64,000 nt of DNA, taken from contig NZ_JACSPM010000006.1 of the NCBI RefSeq assembly GCF_014837165.1, forward strand, positions 99,404 through 163,403, given 5' to 3'. Below are positions 1 through 9,165 of the stretch, in pieces. The translations under genes were made by a program, and so were the position numbers. The notes beneath the pieces are model-generated. The model made no database searches and was not told where the DNA came from. It saw only the letters and a list, made by a program, of their open reading frames with translations. Numbering within the stretch: the stretch's first letter is position 1; every line of letters begins with the position of its first letter. Source of the stretch: Microbacterium gallinarum. GTDB taxonomy: Bacteria > Actinomycetota > Actinomycetes > Actinomycetales > Microbacteriaceae.

Positions 1-169
1 AGTCGGTCAGCACGCCCGCGATCGCGATCAGACCCGCGAGGGTGAGCATGATGAGGAAGCCGCTGCGTTTGGCGAGCGTGTCGCCGTGGCCGAGGTCGAG
101 GGCGTCGGTGAGCTCCTCGACGGACTGCCGCTGAGCGGTGGGGATGAGGGTCTGGGTTAGCCGCGACAT
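1..169 (-). CDS. DUF389-type membrane protein, N-terminal part only
   Basis: The reading frame begins with ATG at 169 and runs off the left edge, leaving 56 codons. The visible part has a charged helix (QRQSVEELTDALDLGHGDTL) followed by the start of a hydrophobic segment (RSGFLIMLTLAGLIAIAGVL) ending in a VLTD motif. This resembles the entry into the membrane domain of DUF389 (TIGR00341) proteins, a poorly characterised family of multi-pass membrane proteins. It is divergent from the dehydrogenase-like gene on the other side of a 73-bp gap. The family call is inference from a short segment. Confidence 0.5.
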   Translation of the reverse strand, partial: MSRLTQTLIPTAQRQSVEELTDALDLGHGDTLAKRSGFLIMLTLAGLIAIAGVLTD

Positions 170-242
170 GTCGACTCCTCACTGTCTGCGATCATCGTGG
201 CACGCAGCGCCCGCGAACGGAGGGAGGCGGGAGAATGGCCGG

Positions 243-1415
243 GTGAACGACTTCGACCCGACCGCGTACCTCCCCGACGATCTGCTCGAGCGCATCCGCG
301 AGCGGGCGCCGCGGCACGACCGCGAGAACACGTTCCCCGAGGCCGACCTCGACGAGCTGCGGGATGCCGGCTACCTCGCGATCCTCGTGCCGGCAGAGCT
401 CGGCGGCGCGGGTCTCGGGCTGGCCGAGGCATCCGCTCTCCAGCAGAGACTCGCGGGCGCCGCACCTGCGACCGCCCTCGCGATCAACATGCACCTGGTC
501 TGGACCGGGGTGGCCAAGGTGCTGTCCGACCGGGGCGTCGACGCGCTGCGTTTCGTGCAGGAGGGCGCCGTGGCCGGCGACGTGTTCGGGTTCGGCATCA
601 GCGAGGCGGGGAACGACCTCGTGCTGTTCGGGAGTGGGACGGATGCCGCGCCGCAGGCCGACGGCGGCTACGCGTTCACCGGCACGAAGATCTTCACGTC
701 GCTCGCCCCGGTGTGGACGCAGCTCGGCCTGCACGGGCTCGACACGACGTCTCCTGACGGTCCGAAGATGGTCTACGCGTTCGTGCCCCGATCGGAGGAA
801 TCCGCCGGGCGGATCGTGACCCGCGACGACTGGGACACGCTCGGCATGCGGGGCACGCAGTCGCGGACCACCGAGCTGCACTGCGCGGTCGCACCGCCTG
901 AGCGCGTGGCGCGGCGCATCGACCCGGGCCCGAACCCCGATCCGCTCGTCTTCGGCATCTTCAGCGTGTTCGAGTTGCTGCTGGCCTCGGTCTACACCGG
1001 CATCGCCCGGCGAGCGCTCGACCTCGCGGTCGCGGCGGCGGCGAAGCGCACCTCGAAGCGCACCGGCAAGCCCTACAGCCAGGACCCCGACATCCGCTGG
1101 CGGATCGCCGGCATGGCGCTCGCCTACGATGCCCTGCCGCCGCAGCTCGACGCGCTCGCGCGCGACGTCGACGGGCTCGCCGACCACGGGACCCGCTGGT
1201 TCTCTCTGCTTTCGGGCATGAAGCACCGCGCCGTCACGGCCGCGAAGACCATCGTCGACGACGCCGTCCTGGTCGCGGGCGGCTCGTCGTACTTCGCCTC
1301 GAACGAGCTCGGCAGGCTGTACCGCGACGTGCTCGCGGGCCTGTTCCACCCGAGCGACCCCGAGTCGGCGCACTCGACCGTCGCGACCGCCTGGCTCGGC
1401 CCGCTCGAGGACTGA
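243..1415 (+). CDS. acyl-CoA dehydrogenase-fold flavoprotein
   Basis: This 390-residue protein has the three-part acyl-CoA dehydrogenase architecture. There is an N-terminal helical domain (AGYLAILVPAELGGAGLGLA, the usual pre-active-site signature), a central beta domain around GFGISEAGND, and a C-terminal four-helix domain ending in RLYRDVLAGLFHP. FAD is the expected cofactor. The C-terminal region lacks the YEG-type segment that carries the catalytic glutamate of classical enzymes and instead resembles the branch that includes flavin-dependent monooxygenases and desulfurisation enzymes, so the substrate and even the reaction are uncertain. GTG at 243 was chosen because a gggag sequence lies about 10 bases upstream and the longer frame has a non-conserved N terminus. 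Neighbours give no pathway hint. Confidence 0.8.
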   Translation: MNDFDPTAYLPDDLLERIRERAPRHDRENTFPEADLDELRDAGYLAILVPAELGGAGLGLAEASALQQRLAGAAPATALAINMHLVWTGVAKVLSDRGVDALRFVQEGAVAGDVFGFGISEAGNDLVLFGSGTDAAPQADGGYAFTGTKIFTSLAPVWTQLGLHGLDTTSPDGPKMVYAFVPRSEESAGRIVTRDDWDTLGMRGTQSRTTELHCAVAPPERVARRIDPGPNPDPLVFGIFSVFELLLASVYTGIARRALDLAVAAAAKRTSKRTGKPYSQDPDIRWRIAGMALAYDALPPQLDALARDVDGLADHGTRWFSLLSGMKHRAVTAAKTIVDDAVLVAGGSSYFASNELGRLYRDVLAGLFHPSDPESAHSTVATAWLGPLED

Positions 1416-1567
1416 CGCCCGCGTCGACGCGCTGCGCTTGCGCCGAGCGGCCCGCCGGTGCGTGTTTCGGACGGACCCCTCCACCACGGGTCGGACGGCT
1501 GGATAGCCTCACTCCCACGCGGCGGGACTACGTGCCCCGAGGAGGCCGCGGTGTGAGGAGCACGGTC

Positions 1568-1870
1568 ATGGGCACCATGTACTACGGGGATTCCGCAATC
1601 CCGATCCGTCTCGACGACGTGACGCTCGCCCACCTGAAGGTCGTGATCGCGACGAAGCTGCGACGGCGGGAGAGCTTCACCCTCTCGTGGGTCCATGTCG
1701 AGGGTGAGCCCGGGGGCCGCAGCACGGTCTGGCTGCACCCCGCCATCCCCCTGCGCTTCGACTTCGACGAGCCGGAGCAGCCGCAGCTCGACAGAACGCT
1801 CATCCACCATCTGGCCGCTCAGGCAGGGGCATCGGGCGGGATCGTCCTTCCCGCACCGCACCAGGCGTGA
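1568..1870 (+). CDS. DUF7882-like small protein (often mis-annotated as ATP-dependent DNA ligase)
   Basis: The product is 100 residues, starting at an ATG preceded by a gtgaggag ribosome-binding site. The pattern YYGDSAIPIRLDDVTLAHLK, then KLRRRESFTLSW and a later WLHPAIPLRF block matches a small protein family abundant in Microbacteriaceae. Databases have labelled such proteins ATP-dependent DNA ligase, although they carry no ligase motif (no KxDG), and more recently DUF7882. The conserved tryptophans and beta-strand character suggest a compact single domain. Its function is unknown. The stop codon is only two bases from the end of the convergent AraC-type gene. Confidence 0.75.
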   Translation: MGTMYYGDSAIPIRLDDVTLAHLKVVIATKLRRRESFTLSWVHVEGEPGGRSTVWLHPAIPLRFDFDEPEQPQLDRTLIHHLAAQAGASGGIVLPAPHQA

Positions 1871-1871
1871 C

Positions 1872-2819
1872 TCAGCCGCGGCGCACGGTGTCGCTGGGAC
1901 TGCGTCCGTAGCGCTCGCGATAGAACGCGGCGAATCGCGACGGGTGGGCGAAGCCCCACGTGCGGGCGACCTCCGCCACCGTCTCGGGACCACCTGCGCG
2001 CAGCTGCTCGTGCGCACCGGCGAGGCGGAGGCCCCGCAGGTACTCCGTCGGCGTCGTGTCGAGCGCCCGGCGGAAGGCGGCCTGCAGTCCACGCGTCGAC
2101 ATGCCGGCCGAGGCCGCCACGTCGTCGATCGTGATCGGGTCGGCCACGCGGGACTCCATGAACGATATCGCGCGGCGCACCGACCGCGGTGCCGGTCCGG
2201 GCTGAGCGGACCGCTCGAGCGCCTCGGCGAACGTCGTGGAGAAGGCGCTCAGCGTCGCATGGAGCGCATGTCGGCTCAGCTCGGCCTCCAGCAGCGCCTC
2301 GGACTCATCCGACCGTGACGCGGCGACGAGCGCCGAAAGCACGTATGACTGGGTCCTCTCCCAGTGGGCGCCGAGGGCGGCGCTGCGCGGTGCGGGGTCG
2401 AGGACGTCGAGCACGAGGCCGTCGTCACCCGACATGAGCCGGGCGGTGTGCTGTGCGCTCTCCAAGTCGAAGATGAGCGCGCGCACGGTGGCGGTTCCGT
2501 CCCACGCGGCCTCGGCTGCCGCACCCGACGACGCCCACGGCAGACGCGTGTCGAACTGGCGCCGAGGCACTCCCACCCAGCCGTCGTCGGTCGCGACGCG
2601 GCAGGCCATGAGCTGGCCGTGCGGCTCGATCGACGAGCGCACGCTGCCGGAGAGCTGATACGCGACCGCCGACAGTCCCTCGACGGCCGCGGACTGCCAC
2701 GCGAGCTCCGCGCTGACGTCGGGACCCGGCTCGCGCAGCCGAGCCGACGGCACGAACTCCCGCCAGGTCTGCTCGACCGCGTCGAAGCCGGTGGCGCGCA
2801 GGCTCAGCACTTCGACCAC
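1872..2819 (-). CDS. AraC-family transcriptional regulator
   Basis: The protein has about 315 residues, with an N-terminal AraC-binding-like domain (roughly 1-190, consistent with ligand sensing and dimerisation) and a C-terminal double helix-turn-helix domain (about 205-310). The latter shows the hallmarks IDDVAASAGMSTRGLQAAFR and VAEVARTWGFAHPSRFAAFY, followed by R-x-x-Y-G-x-S-P. GTG at 2819 is favoured over the ATG pair at 2849 because a near-perfect ggaggt sequence lies 7 bases before it; the ATG start would add ten glycine-rich residues. The target genes are unknown; the divergent DUF445 gene begins 135 bp away and could be one. Confidence 0.85.
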   Translation of the reverse strand: MVEVLSLRATGFDAVEQTWREFVPSARLREPGPDVSAELAWQSAAVEGLSAVAYQLSGSVRSSIEPHGQLMACRVATDDGWVGVPRRQFDTRLPWASSGAAAEAAWDGTATVRALIFDLESAQHTARLMSGDDGLVLDVLDPAPRSAALGAHWERTQSYVLSALVAASRSDESEALLEAELSRHALHATLSAFSTTFAEALERSAQPGPAPRSVRRAISFMESRVADPITIDDVAASAGMSTRGLQAAFRRALDTTPTEYLRGLRLAGAHEQLRAGGPETVAEVARTWGFAHPSRFAAFYRERYGRSPSDTVRRG

Positions 2820-2954
2820 GAATCCACCTCCCCCTGCGCCCGACATCATCGTCGCGCCCCACTGACGAAGTAGATAGTAAGCGAGGCCGCGGTGATCCGG
2901 GCTCTCAGCGTCAAGACCCCGGACCGCACCGACCCCGCGTGCGAGGATGTGCGC

Positions 2955-4226
2955 ATGTCCCCGACGCCGACGGCCCTCCTCAGTCCGGCGGACCAGGAGC
3001 GCCGGCGCGGCCTGAGGCTGATGAAGGGCGTCGCCCTCGGAGCGCTTCTGTTCATGGCCGTGCTCTTCGCGTTCGCGTTCGCGTTCCAGCAGCAGATCCC
3101 CGCTCTCGCCTACCTCCGCGCGTTCGCCGAAGGCGGCATGGTCGGGGCGCTGGCGGACTGGTTCGCGGTGACGGCGCTGTTCCGGCATCCGCTCGGCATC
3201 CCCATCCCGCACACGGCGATCATCCCGAACCGCAAGGACGAGATCGGCCAGAACCTGGGCGAGTTCGTCGAGACGGAGTTCCTGCGCGGCGACGTCGTGC
3301 GCACGAAGCTCGAGGCGACGGCGATCGCGGCGAGACTCGGCGAGTGGCTGGCCGAGCCCGCACATGCCGAGCGCGTGTCGGCCGAGGCATCCGCTCTGGC
3401 CTCCGGCGTTCTGCAGGCGCTCAGCGACGACGACGTCCAGAGCGTGATCGAAGACCTCGCCCGCGAGCACCTCATCGCGCCGGAGTGGGGACCCCCGCTC
3501 GGCGCCTGGCTCGGGCGCATCGTCGAGTCGGGCGCGCATCACGGGGCCGTCGACCTCGCGTTCGACACCGTCGCGGCGTGGCTCGACGCCAACAAGCCGG
3601 CTTTCACGGGACTCGTCTCGCGTCGACTGCCGTCCTGGCTGCCGAGCGTCGCCCACCGGCTCGTCGACGACACCGTGTACAGCGAGGCCGTCAAGCTCGT
3701 CGCCGCCATCCGGCTCGACGCGCAGCATCCCGCCCGCCGCGCGATCGACGGCTACCTCGACCGGCTCGCCGACAACCTCCAGCACGACCCCGGCACGATC
3801 GGCCGGCTCGAGGACGCCAAGTCCGGCGTGTTCGACAGCCCGCGCGTGCGCGAGCTCGCGGCCGAGGCATGGAACACCGCGAAGGCCGGGCTCCTCGCAT
3901 CGCTCGCCGACCCGCAGAGCGGGCTGCGGATCCGGGCGGCTGCGGCGCTCGCCGAGATCGGGGAGAGGTTGACGACGGATGCCGCGCTCCAGCGCCGCGT
4001 GGACGTGTGGGTCACCGATGCCGCCGTCTTCCTCGTGGAGCGCTACCGCCATGACATCGCGTCGATCATCACCGACACGGTCGAGCGCTGGGACCCTGCC
4101 GAGACGACGGAGAAGATCGAGCTCATGGTGGGCCGGGATCTGCAGTACATCCGCCTCAACGGCACGATCGTCGGCGCCCTCGCCGGCCTCGTGATCTTCA
4201 CGATCGCCCACGCGCTGCTCGGCTGA
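2955..4226 (+). CDS. DUF445-domain membrane protein
   Basis: This 423-residue protein has an N-terminal transmembrane helix (about 20-43, GVALGALLFMAVLFAFAFAF), a long helical soluble region, and a second hydrophobic helix at the extreme C terminus (IVGALAGLVIFTIAHALLG). The block GGMVGALADWFAVTALFRHP followed by PIPHTAIIPNRKDEIG is the diagnostic DUF445 (YjiN-like) signature. The two terminal anchors with a large central domain fit a membrane-attached envelope protein, but no biochemical role is established for the family. The start was set at ATG 2955 with gagg 8 bases upstream. Confidence 0.85.
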   Translation: MSPTPTALLSPADQERRRGLRLMKGVALGALLFMAVLFAFAFAFQQQIPALAYLRAFAEGGMVGALADWFAVTALFRHPLGIPIPHTAIIPNRKDEIGQNLGEFVETEFLRGDVVRTKLEATAIAARLGEWLAEPAHAERVSAEASALASGVLQALSDDDVQSVIEDLAREHLIAPEWGPPLGAWLGRIVESGAHHGAVDLAFDTVAAWLDANKPAFTGLVSRRLPSWLPSVAHRLVDDTVYSEAVKLVAAIRLDAQHPARRAIDGYLDRLADNLQHDPGTIGRLEDAKSGVFDSPRVRELAAEAWNTAKAGLLASLADPQSGLRIRAAAALAEIGERLTTDAALQRRVDVWVTDAAVFLVERYRHDIASIITDTVERWDPAETTEKIELMVGRDLQYIRLNGTIVGALAGLVIFTIAHALLG

Positions 4227-4298
4227 GGCGGCGGGAGAGCGCGGCGTCGGGCGCCGCGGCGCGTCGGCGTCGGGCGCGGCGGGCGCTAGCCTGGTCCC

Positions 4299-4649
4299 GT
4301 GGCCAGCGCTCCGTCGACCGAGCTCCTCTTCAGCTACGGGACCCTCCAGCATCCCCAGGTGCAGCTCGACACGTTCGGCCGCCTGCTCGACGCCGAGGAC
4401 GACGTCCTTCCCGGGTACACGGTGGACTACGCCGAGATCGAGGACCACCGCGTCGTCGACCTCTCGAAGCAGACGGTGCACCCGATCGTGCGCGAGACGG
4501 GCAGCCCGCTCGACAAGGTCGTCGGCAAGACGCTGCGCGTCACGGCCGACGAGCTCGACGCGGCCGACGAGTACGAGGTCGCGCTGTATCGGCGGGTGTC
4601 CGTCGTGCTCGCGAGCGGACGACGCGCCTGGGCGTACGTCTCGGTGTGA
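4299..4649 (+). CDS. gamma-glutamylcyclotransferase-fold protein (AIG2/GGCT-like)
   Basis: The product is 116 residues with a GTG start. The N-terminal LLFSYGTLQHP contains the YGTL substrate-binding loop of the GGCT/AIG2 fold, and the C-terminal part has LDAADEYEVALYRR, where the glutamate is in the position of the catalytic acid. Members convert gamma-glutamyl amines or dipeptides to 5-oxoproline, or act on related gamma-glutamyl adducts. It lies 27 bp upstream of the arginase-family gene in the same direction, so the two may be co-transcribed. The exact substrate cannot be read from the sequence. Confidence 0.8.
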   Translation: MASAPSTELLFSYGTLQHPQVQLDTFGRLLDAEDDVLPGYTVDYAEIEDHRVVDLSKQTVHPIVRETGSPLDKVVGKTLRVTADELDAADEYEVALYRRVSVVLASGRRAWAYVSV

Positions 4650-4676
4650 GCCGCGCTTCGGAGTAGCGTCGACCCT

Positions 4677-5567
4677 GTGACGCTTTCGCACGATCCGCTG
4701 TGGCCGCGCGCCGGCGGCTGGCCTTCTCCCGACGAGGCTGAAGGGTGGGATGCCGCGATCCTCGGCGTGCCCGCCTGGCGCACGTCGCTCTCGCCGACGG
4801 GCGCCCACGCGACGCCCGCGGCGGTGCGCGAGGCGCTCCGCCGCTACAGCCCGACGCTGATCGGACCGCCACCCGTCGATCTGTCCGAGGCGCTGCGCAT
4901 CGCCGACGCCGGCGACATCGCGTCGCCCGACGGACCGGAGGGCGAGGCATCCGTGCGCACCGCGGTCAGCGGGCTGATCGCCGACGCCGGGCTCGTGATC
5001 GCACTCGGCGGCGACAACTCCGCGACGTACGCGGTCGCGCAGGGCGCGGGGGCCGCGGGACTGATCACGATCGACGCGCACTACGACCTGCGCGACGGCG
5101 TCTCGAACGGCTCACCGGTTCGCCGGCTCGTCGAGGACGGCCTCGATCCCCGGCGCATCGTGCAGCTCGGCATCGCCGACTTCGCCAACTCGGCGGCCTA
5201 CGCGCAGCGCGCGACCGACCTGGGGATCACGGTCGTCACGCTCGACGAGGTGCGCCGCCGTGGCGCCGCCGACGTCATGGCCGAAGCACTCGAGATCGCC
5301 GGCCGGGGCGGCGGCGCCGTCCACCTCGACATCGACGTCGACGTGTGCGACCGATCCGTCGCGCCCGGCTGCCCGGCCTCGGTTCCCGGTGGTCTCGCGG
5401 CGTGGGAGCTGCGCGCGCTCGTGCGGGGCGCAGCATCCGATCCCCGTCTTCGCAGCGCTGACATCGTGGAGGTCGACGCGACGGCGGACGCTCCCGACGG
5501 ACGCACCGTGCGCCTCGCCGCGCTCTGCGTGCTCGAACTCCTCGCAGGAAAGGCGGTCGCGGCATGA
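4677..5567 (+). CDS. hutG: arginase-family hydrolase, probably formimidoylglutamase (HutG)
   Basis: This 296-residue protein of the ureohydrolase superfamily would cleave N-formimidoyl-L-glutamate to glutamate and formamide, the last step of histidine degradation. Metal-ligand motifs are visible: GGDN (where arginases have GGDH), TIDAHYDLRDG, HLDIDVDVCD and EVDAT. The GGDN variant is, as I recall, usual in actinobacterial members. The HutG assignment rests on hutI, hutU and hutH lying 0.5-5 kb away on the other strand; an agmatinase or arginase role is the alternative. It overlaps the next gene by four bases (ATGA), indicating translational coupling. Confidence 0.72.
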   Translation: MTLSHDPLWPRAGGWPSPDEAEGWDAAILGVPAWRTSLSPTGAHATPAAVREALRRYSPTLIGPPPVDLSEALRIADAGDIASPDGPEGEASVRTAVSGLIADAGLVIALGGDNSATYAVAQGAGAAGLITIDAHYDLRDGVSNGSPVRRLVEDGLDPRRIVQLGIADFANSAAYAQRATDLGITVVTLDEVRRRGAADVMAEALEIAGRGGGAVHLDIDVDVCDRSVAPGCPASVPGGLAAWELRALVRGAASDPRLRSADIVEVDATADAPDGRTVRLAALCVLELLAGKAVAA

Positions 5568-6034
5568 TCCGGCTCGCACTCGTGCGCCACGCGAAGTCCG
5601 ACTGGGGCGATGCGTCGCTCGACGATCACGACCGGCCGCTCAACGAGCGCGGCCTGCGTGACGCGCCGCGCATGGCCGAGCGGTTCGCGGCGGGCGGCTG
5701 GCGTCCGGCGGTCATCCTGTCGAGCACCGCGCTGCGAGCGCGTACGACCGCGCAGTTCTTCAGCGAGCGCACGAAGGTCGCCGTCGAGCAGCAGGAGGAG
5801 CTCTACGGGGCGCCGGCGTCGCGGATCCTTCGCGCGGCCGTCGAGTCGCGCGCGTCGTGGGTCATGGTCGTCGCGCACGACCCGGGCATGACCACCCTCG
5901 CCGAGCGGCTGTCCGACGGCGGGATCGCCGCCATGCCGACGTGCGCGGTCGCGACGTTCACGTGGGCGACCGACGACTGGGACGTCGCGACGTCGCTGGA
6001 TCCCGACGAGTGGACGATCGACACGCCGCGCTGA
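5564..6034 (+). CDS. SixA-like histidine phosphatase
   Basis: The product is 156 residues of the histidine phosphatase superfamily. LVRHAKSDWGD near the N terminus holds the RHA nucleophilic histidine motif, followed by the PLNERGLRDAPRMAERF block typical of SixA. A second histidine, in VVAHDPGM, completes the phosphate pocket. SixA of E. coli removes phosphate from histidine-phosphotransfer proteins; many bacterial relatives have unknown substrates. The start overlaps the arginase-family stop by four bases, so it is probably translated from the same mRNA. It is convergent with hutI. Confidence 0.85.
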   Translation: MIRLALVRHAKSDWGDASLDDHDRPLNERGLRDAPRMAERFAAGGWRPAVILSSTALRARTTAQFFSERTKVAVEQQEELYGAPASRILRAAVESRASWVMVVAHDPGMTTLAERLSDGGIAAMPTCAVATFTWATDDWDVATSLDPDEWTIDTPR

Positions 6035-6044
6035 GCGCTGTCTC

Positions 6045-7295
6045 TCAGGCCACCTCGACGCCGTCCTTGAACACGCGGTCGATGAGCGGAACCCCGGGTC
6101 GGTAGGCCAGGTGCACACGCGTCGGAGCGTCGAGCAGCACGAGGTCGGCGCGACGGCCGGGCTCGATCACGCCGACGTCGTCCCGGCGCAGGGCGCGCGC
6201 CCCGCCCGCGGTCGCCGCCCACACCGCCTCCGCCGGCGTCATGCCCATCTCGCGCACGGCGAGCGCGATCATGAGTGGCATCGACGAGGTGAAGCTCGAG
6301 CCCGGATTGCAGTCGCTCGCGAGGGCGACCGTGACCCCCGCGTCGATCAGCCGGCGCGCGTCGGGATAGGGCTCCCGCGTCGAGAACTCGACCCCCGGCA
6401 GGAGCGTCGCGACGGTGTCCGACCCGGCGAGAGCTGCGACGTCGGCGTCGTCGAGGTAGGTGCAGTGGTCGACGGATGCCGCGCCCGCGGCGACCGCGAG
6501 CCGCACGCCGTCGCCCGGTCCGAGCTGGTTGCCGTGCACGCGCGGCAGCAGGCCGTGCGCGACGCCGGCGGCGAGGATGCGCCGGCTCTCGTCGGCGGTG
6601 AAGGCGCCGCGCTCGCAGAACACGTCGATCCAGCGGCTGTGCGGAGCGCACGCGCGGAGCATCTCCCCCACGACGAGGTCGACGTACTCGTCGCGGCGGT
6701 CGGCGTAGTCGGCGGGCACGACGTGCGCGCCCAGGAATGTGACCTCGGGCGTGACCTCGGCGGCGAGCCGGGCGAGGCGGGCCTCGTCGTGCACCGAGAG
6801 CCCGTAGCCCGTCTTGACCTCGAACGTCGTCGTGCCCTGGTCGTGCAGCTCGGCGACGAACCCGGCGAGCCGGGTGCGCAGCTGCTCGTCGCTCGCGGCG
6901 CGCGTCGCGGCCACCGTGCGCCGTATGCCGCCGGCGGCATAGGGCGTCCCGGTCATGCGCGCCTCGAACTCGTCGGCCCGGTCGCCGCCGAACACGAGGT
7001 GGGTGTGACTGTCGACGAACCCCGGGATGACGGCCCGCCCGCCCGCGTCGACGACCTGGACGTGCCCGCCACCGCCGGCGCTGCTGGGCGAGACGTCGAA
7101 TCCGTCACGAGACGTCGTCTGCGGCGCGCTGTCTCGTCGCAGAAGATGGGTCTCGGCTTCGGCGGCCGAGCCGACCCACGCGATGCGCGAGCCCTCCACC
7201 AGCACCGCCGCATCGCGCCGCAGCCCCGTGGGGTCGCCGTCGCCTTCGACGTTGGTGGTGAGCTCGCCGATGTTCGTGATGAGCGTTGCGGTCAC
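6045..7295 (-). CDS. hutI: imidazolonepropionase HutI
   Basis: A 416-residue metal-dependent amidohydrolase opens 4-imidazolone-5-propanoate to N-formimidoylglutamate, step three of histidine degradation. Visible signatures are [20 protein letters not shown] (metal HxH motif), [16 protein letters not shown], the later histidines in LGAHVVP and [11 protein letters not shown], and [11 protein letters not shown] with the final metal aspartate. GTG at 7295 is preferred because agggagagagg lies 5-10 bases upstream; the longer frame from 7328 would start inside the inverted repeat and lacks a ribosome-binding site. It is the last gene of the minus-strand hutH-hutU-hutI run. Confidence 0.95.
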   Translation of the reverse strand: MTATLITNIGELTTNVEGDGDPTGLRRDAAVLVEGSRIAWVGSAAEAETHLLRRDSAPQTTSRDGFDVSPSSAGGGGHVQVVDAGGRAVIPGFVDSHTHLVFGGDRADEFEARMTGTPYAAGGIRRTVAATRAASDEQLRTRLAGFVAELHDQGTTTFEVKTGYGLSVHDEARLARLAAEVTPEVTFLGAHVVPADYADRRDEYVDLVVGEMLRACAPHSRWIDVFCERGAFTADESRRILAAGVAHGLLPRVHGNQLGPGDGVRLAVAAGAASVDHCTYLDDADVAALAGSDTVATLLPGVEFSTREPYPDARRLIDAGVTVALASDCNPGSSFTSSMPLMIALAVREMGMTPAEAVWAATAGGARALRRDDVGVIEPGRRADLVLLDAPTRVHLAYRPGVPLIDRVFKDGVEVA

Positions 7296-7315
7296 AGCAT
7301 CCCTCTCTCCCTGCT

Positions 7316-7377
7316 GTTCAGTGTCCACAGGTGCAGGGCCGACAATGGCAGCGACCCGGCGTCTGTGGACACTGAAC
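7316..7377. repeat. 15-bp perfect inverted repeat with 32-nt loop between hutU and hutI
   Basis: The left arm GTTCAGTGTCCACAG (7316-7330) is the exact reverse complement of CTGTGGACACTGAAC (7363-7377). It almost fills the 91-bp hutU-hutI gap. The loop is long and there is no T-run, so a simple intrinsic terminator is unlikely. It could be an mRNA stem that protects or processes the hut transcript, a pair of protein-binding half sites, or a mobile repeat. Confidence 0.85.
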
Positions 7378-7386
7378 CGGACGACC

Positions 7387-9063
7387 TCAGGCGTCGAGCA
7401 TCGGCACCTGGAGGCCCCGCTCGCGCGCGACCTCCTTGGCGCGGTCGTAGCCGGCGTCGACGTGTCGCATGACGCCGGTTCCCGGGTCGTTGGTGAGCAC
7501 GCGCTCCAGCTTCTCGGCAGCCAGAGCGGTGCCGTCGGCGACGGTGACCTGACCGGCGTGGATGCTGCGCCCGATGCCGACGCCGCCGCCGTGGTGGATC
7601 GACACCCACGCGGCGCCGCTCGCGGTGTTCAGCAGGGCGTTGAGCAGCGGCCAGTCGGCGATCGCGTCGGAGCCGTCGGCCATCGCCTCGGTCTCGCGGT
7701 ACGGGCTCGCGACCGACCCCGAGTCGAGGTGGTCGCGGCCGATGACGATCGGGCCGGACAGCTCCCCCGAGGCGACCATCTCGTTGAACTTGAGGCCTGC
7801 GAGGTGGCGCTCCTGGTAGCCCAGCCAGCAGATGCGGGCGGGCAGTCCCTCGAAGTGCACGGCGTCACCGGCCTTGTCGAGCCAGCGCACGAGCCCCGCG
7901 TTGTCGGGGAACAGCGCCTTCACGGCCTCGTCGGTCTTACGGATGTCTTCGGGGTCGCCCGAGAGCGCGACCCAGCGGAACGGCCCGCGCCCCTCGGCGA
8001 ACTGCGGGCGGATGTACGCCGGCACGAATCCGGGAAACTCGAACGCGCGGTCGAACCCGCCCAGCTGCGCCTCGGCGCGGATCGAGTTGCCGTAGTCGAA
8101 GACCTCGGCGCCGGCATCCTGGAATCCCACCATCGCCGCCACGTGCTTCGCCATGCTTCCGCGGGCACGCGCGGTGAACCCTTCGGGATCGCGGGATGCC
8201 TCGGCCTTCCAGTCTTCGAAGGCGATGCCCACCGGCAAGTAGGCGAGAGGGTCGTGGGCGCTCGTCTGGTCGGTGACGATGTCGACGGTGAGCTCGCCTG
8301 CGCGGTGGCGCGCCAGCACGTCGCCGAAGACCTCGGCCGCGTTGCCGACGACGCCGACGCTGAGCGCCTTGCCCGCGGCCTTGGCGGCGACGACGCGCGC
8401 GAGGGCGGCGTCGAGGTCGGTCGTGTACTCGTCGAGGTAGCCGTGCTCGACGCGTCGGGCGAGGCGCGACTCGTCGACGTCGACGATGAGCACCGCTCCC
8501 CCGTTGAGGGTGACGGCGAGCGGCTGCGCACCGCCCATGCCGCCGGCGCCGCCGGTGAGGGTGAGCGTGCCGCTGAGGTCGTCCCGGCCGAGCGACCCGG
8601 CGACGGCGGCGAACGTCTCGTACGTGCCCTGCAGGATGCCCTGCGTGCCGATGTAGATCCACGAGCCGGCCGTCATCTGGCCGTACATCGTGAGGCCGAG
8701 CTGCTCGAGCTTGCGGAACTCGGGCCACGTCGCCCAGTCGCCGACGAGGTTCGAGTTGGCGATGAGCACGCGGGGCGCCCACTCGTGGGTGCGGAAGACG
8801 CCGACCGGCTTGCCGGACTGCACGAGCAGCGTTTCGTCGGGCTCGAGCTCGTCGAGGGTTCGCACGATCGCGTCGAACGCCTCCCAGCTGCGCGCCGCCT
8901 TGCCGGTGCCGCCGTAGACGACGAGGTCTTCGGGATGCTCGGCCACCTCGGGGTCGAGGTTGTTCATGAGCATGCGCTTGGCGGCTTCGGCGCCCCAGCT
9001 TTTCGCGGTGCGCTCACTGCCGCGCGCGGCGCGCACGGTGCGGGCGGTGTCGGTCGTCGTCAT
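7387..9063 (-). CDS. hutU: urocanate hydratase HutU
   Basis: The 558-residue enzyme hydrates urocanate to 4-imidazolone-5-propanoate using NAD+ as an electrophilic cofactor (step two of histidine degradation). The N-terminal [34 protein letters not shown] and [19 protein letters not shown] blocks are strongly conserved in urocanases. The NAD-binding glycine-rich stretch [14 protein letters not shown] and the cysteine in [12 protein letters not shown] (catalytic-region cysteine) are present. ATG at 9063 follows gaaagagag. Full length compared with about 550-560 residues in the family. Confidence 0.97.
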   Translation of the reverse strand: MTTTDTARTVRAARGSERTAKSWGAEAAKRMLMNNLDPEVAEHPEDLVVYGGTGKAARSWEAFDAIVRTLDELEPDETLLVQSGKPVGVFRTHEWAPRVLIANSNLVGDWATWPEFRKLEQLGLTMYGQMTAGSWIYIGTQGILQGTYETFAAVAGSLGRDDLSGTLTLTGGAGGMGGAQPLAVTLNGGAVLIVDVDESRLARRVEHGYLDEYTTDLDAALARVVAAKAAGKALSVGVVGNAAEVFGDVLARHRAGELTVDIVTDQTSAHDPLAYLPVGIAFEDWKAEASRDPEGFTARARGSMAKHVAAMVGFQDAGAEVFDYGNSIRAEAQLGGFDRAFEFPGFVPAYIRPQFAEGRGPFRWVALSGDPEDIRKTDEAVKALFPDNAGLVRWLDKAGDAVHFEGLPARICWLGYQERHLAGLKFNEMVASGELSGPIVIGRDHLDSGSVASPYRETEAMADGSDAIADWPLLNALLNTASGAAWVSIHHGGGVGIGRSIHAGQVTVADGTALAAEKLERVLTNDPGTGVMRHVDAGYDRAKEVARERGLQVPMLDA

Positions 9064-9096
9064 GATCGCTCTCTTTCGGTGGTCTGCAGTTGCTCG

Positions 9097-9165
9097 GAAC
9101 AGGTGATCTGGCGAGGACAGGAGGTTCTGCGTCGGATCGTCCTGTGTGGCTGAGATCACCTGTTC
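9097..9165. repeat. 13-bp perfect inverted repeat with 43-nt loop between hutH and hutU
   Basis: GAACAGGTGATCT (9097-9109) is perfectly complementary to AGATCACCTGTTC (9153-9165). The right arm contains the hutH stop codon. Inside the loop, shorter complementary pieces (gaggac near 9112 and gtcct near 9139) could extend the structure. There is no T-run. The arm sequence is unrelated to the repeat in the hutU-hutI gap, but the layout is the same. Confidence 0.85.

Noticed and set aside
2850..5081. Long open frame on the minus strand across the DUF445 and arginase-family genes
   Set aside because: It is a GC-driven shadow frame. Its translation is Arg/Ala/Asp-rich low complexity, and the plus-strand frames carry clear family signatures.
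7027..9153. 708-codon open frame antisense to hutU
   Set aside because: hutU is unmistakable on the minus strand. The opposite frame has no motif and arises from codon bias.
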